Assembly (NCBI GenBank): GCA_046048135.1
Contig: JBJOGR010000046.1
Location: 1 to 11,777 of the forward strand
Origin: ATZT02 sp046048135
Lineage (GTDB): Bacteria; Actinomycetota; Actinomycetes; S36-B12; UBA5976
DNA: 11,777 nucleotides
Direction of reading: 5' to 3'
Below, one piece after another: positions 7,521 to 11,777 of the stretch; position 1 is the first letter of the stretch; the number at the start of each line of letters is the position of its first letter. Position numbers and translations under genes: made by a program. The notes under the pieces are model-generated. The model made no database searches. It was given only the letters and a program-made list of their open reading frames with translations, and was not told where the DNA came from.

Positions 7521-7594
7521 GCACCGCTAGCTCAGTTGGTTAGAGCAACTGACTCTTAATCAGTGGGTCCGGGGTTCGAATCCCTGGCGGTGCA
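7521..7594 (+). tRNA. tRNA-Lys (anticodon CTT)
   Basis: Acceptor GCACCGC (7521-7527) pairs perfectly with GCGGTGC (7587-7593), discriminator A at 7594. D-stem GCTC/GAGC, anticodon stem ACTGA/TCAGT around CTCTTAA (CTT at 34-36, reads AAG), and T-stem CGGGG/CCCTG (one G-T pair) around TTCGAAT are present. No CCA is encoded. Its 3' half from the anticodon loop onward is duplicated 612 bases downstream. Confidence 0.97.
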
Positions 7595-7595
7595 C
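7552..7595 (+). repeat. Direct repeat copy 1: 3' half of tRNA-Lys (attachment-site-like)
   Basis: This 44-base stretch, from the last base of the 5' anticodon stem to one base past the discriminator, recurs at 8164-8207 with one mismatch (A at 7559, T at 8171). A repeat running from the anticodon loop to the tRNA 3' end is the classic footprint of tRNA-targeting tyrosine integrases. Confidence 0.8.
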
Positions 7596-7602
7596 TTTGT
7601 GA

Positions 7603-7624
7603 AGGAATTTGAAAGTGAATTCCT
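7603..7624 (+). other. Hairpin just downstream of tRNA-Lys
   Basis: AGGAATT (7603-7609) and AATTCCT (7618-7624) form a perfect 7-bp stem with an 8-base loop. It is AT-rich and not followed by a T-run, so it is a poor intrinsic terminator; it could mark the end of the tRNA transcript or belong to the following tRNA remnant. Confidence 0.4.
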
Positions 7625-7641
7625 GAATAATTTGCTAATTT

Positions 7642-7691
7642 CCTACTGAGCACCAAGCAGTAGGTCGCAAGTTCAATTCCTGCCAGGCGCG
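7642..7691 (+). pseudogene. Orphan tRNA 3' half (probably tRNA-Arg-derived remnant)
   Basis: Bases 7667-7683 form a T-arm (GCAAG, TTCAATT, CCTGC; one A-C mismatch), followed by CAGGCGC as a 3' acceptor strand and G as discriminator (7691). No 5' acceptor strand GCGCCTG is found upstream, and there is no D-arm. Before it is a perfect 7-bp stem CCTACTG/CAGTAGG (7642-7648, 7658-7664) where the anticodon arm should be, but its 9-base loop does not give a proper anticodon. The ending GGCGCGC matches the end of the tRNA-Arg in this window, and the acceptor strand would suit another tRNA-Arg. I read it as a displaced or decayed tRNA end. Confidence 0.6.
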
Positions 7692-7698
7692 CTATCAA

Positions 7699-8010
7699 TT
7701 ACTCAGTAACAATCCAGCGCTTGAACTCACCAGACTTAAATTCATAAACTGAAACAGGCCTTCGCTTATAAATAGCGGTGAAATCTTTTCCACCTTTAAA
7801 TCGCATAGTTCCAAGCAAGATTACATATGGAATCCCAGTGCCGGGTGCTCTAACTCCTCTTAGTACATCTTTACTCCAAGGATTTTGGTGAACTGTTTTC
7901 TTAATTAAATTATCTTTTGAAACCACTAAATCTTTATGCAATCCACCAATTTTCTCAAGCATTGAAAGTTGCAAGATTAATTGACCATTACGCTCAATTA
8001 CTTTAGCCAT
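7699..8010 (-). CDS. Small PH-like conserved protein, 103 residues
   Basis: The product is a small soluble protein of mixed beta character with no signal peptide. The segment N-P-W-S-K-D-V-L-R-G-V-R-A-P-G-T-G-I-P at 43-61, followed by G-K-D-F-T-A-I-Y and a closing V-T-E, matches a small bacterial PH-like protein family I recall from actinobacterial and other genomes; its biochemical function is unknown. It starts at ATG 8010. No Shine-Dalgarno is seen, but TAAAGT ends 6 bases upstream, fitting a leaderless mRNA. It is the only protein gene inside the 612-bp segment bracketed by the tRNA-Lys 3' half repeats, and its stop lies 8 bases from the orphan tRNA end. It carries no motif of integrases, toxins or phage proteins, so a role as mobile-element cargo is only a possibility. 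Confidence 0.8.
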   Translation of the reverse strand: MAKVIERNGQLILQLSMLEKIGGLHKDLVVSKDNLIKKTVHQNPWSKDVLRGVRAPGTGIPYVILLGTMRFKGGKDFTAIYKRRPVSVYEFKSGEFKRWIVTE

Positions 8011-8016
8011 TATTTA

Positions 8017-8022
8017 ACTTTA
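8017..8022 (-). promoter_or_regulatory. Putative -10 box for leaderless PH-like gene
   Basis: TAAAGT on the minus strand ends 6 bases before the ATG at 8010. It is the same hexamer as proposed for the gene starting at 187. No clear -35 element. Confidence 0.4.
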
Positions 8023-8028
8023 CCAAAG

Positions 8029-8056
8029 TTGGCAAACTGATAAAATTAAGTAATTA
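8029..8056 (+). promoter_or_regulatory. Possible rightward promoter before the structured region
   Basis: TTGGCA at 8029-8034 and TAATTA at 8051-8056, 16 bases apart, could act as a promoter starting near 8063 and running through the structured stretch, the tRNA-Lys 3' half copy and the gene at 8221. In such AT-rich DNA the -10 match is weak evidence. Confidence 0.25.
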
Positions 8057-8161
8057 ATCCCGAAGGATTTACTGATGGTTAGAGCGGCTGGAAACTGAGC
8101 CTATGCAAGAGGGTCTGTTTCGCCGTAACGAATTGAAATCCGCAAGGGTTTAATTCGTTAC
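8056..8161 (+). other. Non-coding stretch with stacked hairpins (possible structured RNA or leader)
   Basis: Three stems can be drawn. First, AATCC (8056-8060) with GGATT (8065-8069), loop CGAA. Second, GGC+GAAAC (8086-8088, 8091-8095) with GTTTC+GCC (8117-8121, 8122-8124), a 2-base bulge, and a weaker inner stem. Third, an almost perfect stem: 8125-8134 with 8152-8161 (10 bp), then 8136-8141 with 8146-8151 (6 bp, one T-G), one bulged G and a GCAA tetraloop. The second and third stems abut at 8124/8125. No reading frame explains this, and I cannot match it to tmRNA, RNase P RNA, SRP RNA or a riboswitch class I know. TGGTTAGAGC at 8076-8085 matches the D-arm of the tRNA-Lys. Confidence 0.5.
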
Positions 8162-8163
8162 AA

Positions 8164-8207
8164 ACTCTTATTCAGTGGGTCCGGGGTTCGAATCCCTGGC
8201 GGTGCAC
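8164..8207 (+). repeat. Direct repeat copy 2: orphan tRNA-Lys 3' half
   Basis: 43 of 44 bases are identical to 7552-7595. It keeps the variable loop, an intact T-arm and the GCGGTGC-A end, but no GCACCGC 5' strand exists between the two copies, so it cannot make a normal tRNA. It ends 14 bases before the start codon at 8221. Confidence 0.85.
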
Positions 8208-8220
8208 ATGAAAGGTATAC

Positions 8221-8883
8221 ATGAGTCTTCCTAATCCTGGTTCTACTTCTAAAACTACAAACAGAAGAACAGATAGAGATATAAATGACAGAAATGTTCT
8301 TTATTCAATATTAGATGAAGCTTTAGTTTGTCATGTTGGATTTACAGACGAAGAAAACCAACCAATAGTTCTGCCAATGGGTTATGCACGAGTAGAAGAT
8401 TCAATTCTTTTGCATGGTTCAACTGGTTCAAGATTAATGCGAAGAATTGGATCAGGTATTCCAATATGTGTAGAAGTAACTTTATTTGACGGATTAGTAC
8501 TTGCTAAAAGTTCTTTTGAATCAAGCATGAATTATCGAAGCGCTGTAGTTTTTGGTAAAGGCGAAATTATTGAAGATGAAAGAAAAGATTTCTATCTAAA
8601 TAAATTAACAGATAAATTAGCTCCAAACAGAAGCACTGAAATAAGAAGTTCTACCAAAAAAGAATTAGCAGCCACACTTTTGGTTTCAGTGCCCTTAATT
8701 GAAACTTCGGTGAAAATTAGAACTGGGCCGCCAAAAGAAGCAGAAAGTGATTTAAATTCAGAAACTTGGTCTGGAGTAATTCCGTTTAAATTAATAGCTG
8801 ATTCACCTATTCCAGGAGATGAATACTCAAAAAATTCAAAAGTTCCTGCAAGTGTAGAAAAAATTTTAAAGAACTACAACTGA
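8221..8883 (+). CDS. NimA-like pyridoxamine 5'-phosphate oxidase family flavoprotein
   Basis: The 220-residue product belongs to the split-barrel FMN-binding group (pyridoxamine 5'-phosphate oxidase-like, NimA/flavin-reductase subgroup). Landmarks are C-H-V-G-F at 37-41, L-P-M-G-Y-A-R at 51-57, H-G-S-T-G-S-R-L-M-R-R at 65-75, S-M-N-Y-R-S-A-V-V-F-G at 102-112 and V-K-I-R-T-G-P-P at 164-171. Members typically bind FMN or related cofactors; some NimA proteins reduce nitroimidazoles, but most are uncharacterised, so substrate and any resistance role are unproven. Length is usual. AAAGG at 8211-8215 lies 5 bases before the ATG, a good Shine-Dalgarno that overlaps an out-of-frame ATG at 8208. The start is only 14 bases past the orphan tRNA-Lys end, so the structured stretch may be its leader. 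The 3' end overlaps kynA by 10 bases. Confidence 0.88.
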   Translation: MSLPNPGSTSKTTNRRTDRDINDRNVLYSILDEALVCHVGFTDEENQPIVLPMGYARVEDSILLHGSTGSRLMRRIGSGIPICVEVTLFDGLVLAKSSFESSMNYRSAVVFGKGEIIEDERKDFYLNKLTDKLAPNRSTEIRSSTKKELAATLLVSVPLIETSVKIRTGPPKEAESDLNSETWSGVIPFKLIADSPIPGDEYSKNSKVPASVEKILKNYN

Positions 8884-9677
8884 GATCTAACGCTCCATAA
8901 TTCAGGTAAAGCTGGTTTAAAAAGTGTTGCCGCAAGATATTTTGCACCACTTGAACCACCAGTACCAATTTTTGAACCGATAGTTCTTTCCACCATTTTT
9001 ACGTGACGATAACGCCATTCTTGTTGACCTTCATCAATATCAACTAACTTTTCAAGTAATAAAGATGCTTCTGAATCATTTCTATACGTAAATAAAAGTG
9101 CCTCTTCTACTTCTTTACTTGGTTCATATTGTTTTGAAAAATCTCTATTTAAAATATTTTTAGAAATACTTATACCCCTATTGTCTAAAAAGTTTAAAAC
9201 TACATCCCACAGACTTTTCTGATTCATATAATTTGAAATATTGATATATTCATTAGATTTTGGATCAAAATGGGAAATCATATTCTCATCTCTTCTTCCT
9301 AGAATTGCCTCAACTTGTCTAAATTGTGCAGACTGAAAACCACTACTTGACTCCAGAAATCCTCTGAAGGAATTAAATTGTAGCGGCGTCATGGTTTCTA
9401 AAATATCAATTTGAGAAACTAGGATTTTATAAATTGTTCTAACTCTTCCCAATACGGCTAAAGATTCAAATAACTTATTTTCATTAAGTAATTTCATAGT
9501 TTGATTAAATTCATGGATTAACTGCTTAAACCAAAGTTCATAAGTTTGATGAATCACAATAAAAAGCATTTCATCATGCTCAGGGCCCTTCGAAATAGGT
9601 TTTTGTAAATCCAATAACTCATTGACCTTAAGATATGAGGAATACGTGAAGGCGGCTTGATATTTGGAATCCGTCAT
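8874..9677 (-). CDS. kynA: Tryptophan 2,3-dioxygenase
   Basis: The 267-residue product is a haem-dependent tryptophan 2,3-dioxygenase, opening the indole ring of L-tryptophan with O2 to give N-formylkynurenine, step one of the kynurenine pathway. Signature pieces: H-Q-T-Y-E-L-W-F-K at 43-51 (H43 is the distal-pocket His), S-F-R-G-F-L-E-S-S-S-G-F-Q-S at about 103-116 with substrate-contacting R105, E-W-R-Y-R-H at 220-225 with proximal haem ligand H225, and G-T-G-G-S-S-G at 238-244. Length is slightly below the usual 280 or so. Two starts are possible: ATG 9683 and ATG 9677. I prefer 9677 because TAGGCT ends 7 bases before it. The gene is divergent from kynU, with 35 bases between the preferred start codons, and overlaps the facing NimA-like gene by 10 bases. 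Confidence 0.95.
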   Translation of the reverse strand: MTDSKYQAAFTYSSYLKVNELLDLQKPISKGPEHDEMLFIVIHQTYELWFKQLIHEFNQTMKLLNENKLFESLAVLGRVRTIYKILVSQIDILETMTPLQFNSFRGFLESSSGFQSAQFRQVEAILGRRDENMISHFDPKSNEYINISNYMNQKSLWDVVLNFLDNRGISISKNILNRDFSKQYEPSKEVEEALLFTYRNDSEASLLLEKLVDIDEGQQEWRYRHVKMVERTIGSKIGTGGSSGAKYLAATLFKPALPELWSVRSQL

Positions 9678-9705
9678 AGACATAAGCCTAGTAACGGCAT
9701 AACAT
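9677..9705 (+). promoter_or_regulatory. Putative kynU promoter giving a leaderless mRNA
   Basis: A -35-like TAGACA (9677-9682, 5 of 6 to TTGACA), a 17-base spacer and TAACAT (9700-9705) end 7 bases before ATG 9713. This is the best full promoter match among the leaderless candidates. Its -35 overlaps the kynA start region. Confidence 0.55.
9685..9690 (-). promoter_or_regulatory. Putative -10 box for leaderless kynA mRNA
   Basis: TAGGCT on the minus strand ends 7 bases before ATG 9677. No good -35 is seen. It lies within the spacer of the opposing kynU promoter, so the two start sites would compete for RNA polymerase. Confidence 0.35.
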
Positions 9706-9712
9706 TTTGACC

Positions 9713-10999
9713 ATGATCACTAAAGAATATGTTCAAGAATTAGACAAAAAAGATCCTTTAAATAAATTTGTACACCAATTTGTAAGATCAGACGAAGATT
9801 TGTGCTATTTAGATGGAAATAGCTTAGGGCGTTTACCGAAAAAAACGGTTGAAGAGATAAACAATTTTTTACTAAATGAATGGGGTAAAGAATTAGTTTC
9901 TGGATGGTCAAATTGGATTGATGAAGCACAAAGAGTTGGTGACTTGTTAGGTGAAGCAGCATTGGGTGCAAGTAAAGGACAAATTCTTGCTACTGACACC
10001 ACAAGTGTTAACTTTTACAGAGCCTGTATTGCTGCAATAAAATTAAATCCAAATAAAAAGACAATTATTGCAGACGAAGCAAACTTTCCTACTGATCGTT
10101 ATATTATTCAAGAAATCGCAAAAGATTTAAATTTAAAATTAATTATAATAAAAAATGATATCAATTTGGATCAAAATGGAAATTACAATAAAGAAAACGA
10201 ATTAATAACTCCAGATATATTAAAAAAATATTTGAATGAAGATGTTTGTCTGGTAACGCTCTCAGTAGTTCAATATAGATCTGGTGCATTAAACAACGTT
10301 AAAGAATTAACAGAATTAATTCATGCTAATAATTCAATTGTGGTTTGGGATGCTTCTCACGCAATAGGCGTAGTAGATTTAAGTTTTGACAACGACAATG
10401 TGGATTTTGCAATTGGTTGTACTTATAAATACGGAAATTCGGGACCTGGGGCACCAGCTTGGATTTATATAAATAAAAAAATTCAAAACAAAGCAAATCT
10501 GCCTATTAACGGATGGTTTGCCCAAAAAGATCAATTCTTAATGGGATCTAAATTTCAACAAGCAGAAGGAATGAGAGGTTTTCAAATTGCAAGTCCCTCA
10601 ATTCTTGGACTTCGTTGTGTTAAAACTTCTTTTGAAATGATAAAAGATGCAACTATTAAAGAAATTTCAAAAAAGGCAGAAATAGGCACTGAAATGATGA
10701 TTAATTTGTTTGATGAACTTCTTGCTCCACTTGGATTTGAATTAACCACTCCCAGAGAAAAACATTCACGCGGAGGTCATATTTCTATATTTCATGCTGA
10801 TGCAGAAAAAATTGCGAGAGGGTTAAGAATTGAAAAAAATGTCATCCCAGATTATCGGGTACCAAATTGCATACGATTAGCAATTTCTCCACTAACAAAT
10901 ACATACCAAGAGATTTATGAAGGATTTTTAAGAATTCATGAATATGTAAAGAGTGAAAAATATAAAAGCCTAGGAAACCCCGAGAGTGAAGTCACTTGA
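9713..10999 (+). CDS. kynU: Kynureninase
   Basis: The 428-residue product is a PLP-dependent fold-type I hydrolase that splits L-kynurenine into anthranilate and L-alanine. Visible landmarks: Y-L-D-G-N-S-L-G-R-L-P at 32-42, F-P-T-D-R around 125-129 in the substrate/PLP region, W-D-A-S-H at 212-216 with PLP-contacting D213, and T-Y-K-Y-G-N-S-G-P-G-A-P around K239, the Schiff-base lysine. G-W-F-A-Q-K-D-Q-F from about 267 is also typical. Length matches bacterial KynU (about 410-430). The frame also has TTG at 9707, which adds two residues; ATG 9713 is preferred because TAACAT ends 7 bases upstream and there is no Shine-Dalgarno. It forms a divergent pair with kynA. No formamidase gene for the middle step is present here. 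Confidence 0.95.
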   Translation: MITKEYVQELDKKDPLNKFVHQFVRSDEDLCYLDGNSLGRLPKKTVEEINNFLLNEWGKELVSGWSNWIDEAQRVGDLLGEAALGASKGQILATDTTSVNFYRACIAAIKLNPNKKTIIADEANFPTDRYIIQEIAKDLNLKLIIIKNDINLDQNGNYNKENELITPDILKKYLNEDVCLVTLSVVQYRSGALNNVKELTELIHANNSIVVWDASHAIGVVDLSFDNDNVDFAIGCTYKYGNSGPGAPAWIYINKKIQNKANLPINGWFAQKDQFLMGSKFQQAEGMRGFQIASPSILGLRCVKTSFEMIKDATIKEISKKAEIGTEMMINLFDELLAPLGFELTTPREKHSRGGHISIFHADAEKIARGLRIEKNVIPDYRVPNCIRLAISPLTNTYQEIYEGFLRIHEYVKSEKYKSLGNPESEVT

Positions 11000-11026
11000 T
11001 TTGAAAATTAAGTGAAACTAATCCCC

Positions 11027-11032
11027 TATAAT
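11027..11032 (+). promoter_or_regulatory. Consensus -10 box before the secreted-protein gene
   Basis: A perfect TATAAT lies 23 bases before the ATG at 11056, which would start transcription near 11039. No good -35 is at the right distance (TTGAAA at 11001-11006 is 20 bases upstream). Here a short leader with a Shine-Dalgarno is expected, unlike the leaderless genes. Confidence 0.55.
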
Positions 11033-11055
11033 TGAAGTATTCTTGAGAGGAAAAA

Positions 11056-11777
11056 ATGAATTTAAAAAACCTTAGAACACTTTTTATCACAGTCTTCTTC
11101 ATAATTTCGACTACTGCAACTGCTCAAGCAGATACTAATGCAAATCCAAATAATAAAAATGTTAAAGCTTTATTTACTGCAATGGCATCCAGTGATCCTG
11201 ACAAATTAGCTATTGCACAAAAATTTGTGGAACAAAATTCTGCAGCAGATTTAGCACTTACTATGATTCAAAATAGTTTAAGCGCCGATAAATATTGGAG
11301 AAGTCTAAAGCCTTGGAGTGTTCAATCTTCAGGAATTGTTGTTACTAATCCTGCTAAGGGTTCAACTAAATTTAATAAATCAAATATAGTTTTTAAATCC
11401 CCGGTGGTGGCTTTTAATGGAACTTATTCAAAATTTAAATTAAATTCAAAAGGCTTAATAAAATCTTGGTCAGTTTCTTCTAATTCTAAAAATACATCAA
11501 TTGATTTAAATGCATTAATTTTTGATTTAAGTTCAATGTATGACGACCGAGGAATTGAAGTAAGTGATGGAATTGCTTACCAATCAGTAAACGGCAACAC
11601 ATATATTCAATTGAAAGTAAAAAATAATTCGGGCTCACCAAAATCTATGTACTTTACCGGTGGAGTTTATAGAAGTGCTGATGGCAAGAAATTTAATGCC
11701 ACGACTTTACCTGGGGGTTGTTTTGCAAATGACCAAGTTGTTTACATTGATGCCAATTTAACCGGTAAAGCGAATTT
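11056..11777 (+). CDS. Secreted protein of unknown function, N-terminal 240 residues (cut by window edge)
   Basis: The frame opens at ATG 11056 and stays open to the window edge. Residues 1-25 form a signal peptide: K4 and R7, a hydrophobic run at about 9-20 and cleavage motif A-Q-A at 23-25. The mature part begins with an Asn-rich linker, then a short predicted helical part (N-K-N-V-K-A-L-F-T-A-M-A-S-S-D-P onward), followed by a long Ser/Asn/Lys-rich stretch that looks like beta structure. A single Cys appears late (L-P-G-G-C-F). No Cys follows the cleavage site, so it is not a lipoprotein. I do not recognise a family; it could be a surface or substrate-binding protein. GAGAGG at 11045-11050 lies 5 bases before the ATG. 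It follows kynU but has its own TATAAT, so it is probably a separate unit. Confidence 0.8.
   Translation, partial: MNLKNLRTLFITVFFIISTTATAQADTNANPNNKNVKALFTAMASSDPDKLAIAQKFVEQNSAADLALTMIQNSLSADKYWRSLKPWSVQSSGIVVTNPAKGSTKFNKSNIVFKSPVVAFNGTYSKFKLNSKGLIKSWSVSSNSKNTSIDLNALIFDLSSMYDDRGIEVSDGIAYQSVNGNTYIQLKVKNNSGSPKSMYFTGGVYRSADGKKFNATTLPGGCFANDQVVYIDANLTGKAN

Noticed and set aside
7603..7624. Intrinsic terminator after tRNA-Lys.
   Set aside because: The stem is AT-rich and lacks a following T-run, so it is listed only as a hairpin.
8071..8206. An intron-containing tRNA-Lys gene (group I or other) in the structured stretch.
   Set aside because: The 5' acceptor strand GCACCGC and a proper D-arm are missing upstream, and about 96 bases is too short for a group I intron with its core. 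Kept only as one reading of the structured region.
8056..8207. tmRNA (ssrA) or another standard RNA gene.
   Set aside because: No tag reading frame, no typical tmRNA 5' end and no core motifs of RNase P RNA or SRP RNA could be seen.
1..11777. CRISPR array, insertion sequence, defence or toxin-antitoxin system.
   Set aside because: No regularly spaced repeats, transposase, nuclease or toxin-like genes were found on either strand.

Overview
The window looks like a piece of a low-G+C, compact chromosome of a free-living actinobacterium. By eye it is roughly one third G+C. Genes are tightly packed, and several neighbours share stop/start bases or overlap at their tails. The actinobacterial signal comes from the gene set: a group II truncated haemoglobin closely resembling mycobacterial HbO, an EttA-type ABC-F protein, an SSB paralogue without an acidic tail, and oligoribonuclease followed by tRNA-His and tRNA-Lys. 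From memory, Mycobacterium tuberculosis carries related genes in two nearby blocks (Rv2470-Rv2478c and orn-hisT-lysU). Streamlined aquatic lineages such as Nanopelagicales or Actinomarinales would fit, but the sequence alone does not decide.

Layout. Bases 1-187 (minus) hold the start of a small secreted or membrane protein, cut by the window edge, divergent from an MscS-type channel (251-1183). A rightward pair follows: a YbjT-like SDR/DUF2867 protein and the haemoglobin glbO. Facing it is a leftward block, ssb-like, then ettA, then a 214-residue unknown; ettA and the unknown are 2 bases apart. Bases 6010-8220 are a tRNA-rich stretch: tRNA-Arg(TCT), orn, tRNA-His(GTG), marC and tRNA-Lys(CTT), then a 612-bp segment bracketed by two copies of the 3' half of tRNA-Lys. 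That segment holds another orphan tRNA 3' half, a small PH-like protein gene on the minus strand, and a strongly structured non-coding stretch. Next come a NimA-like flavin-binding protein, a divergent tryptophan-catabolism pair (kynA, kynU), and the first 240 codons of a secreted protein running off the right edge.

Function. Most genes are housekeeping or stress genes: osmotic release, haem/oxygen chemistry, translation-factor ATPase, ssDNA binding and nanoRNA turnover. KynA and KynU carry out the first and third steps from tryptophan to anthranilate; the intervening formamidase is not in the window.

Two things stand out. (1) The tRNA-Lys 3'-half duplication with its structured RNA-like DNA is the least explained part and looks like a relic of site-specific integration or an unusual leader RNA. 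(2) Six genes without a usable Shine-Dalgarno each have a TAnnnT box ending 6-7 bases before the start codon, whereas genes with a good Shine-Dalgarno do not; this points to widespread leaderless transcription.
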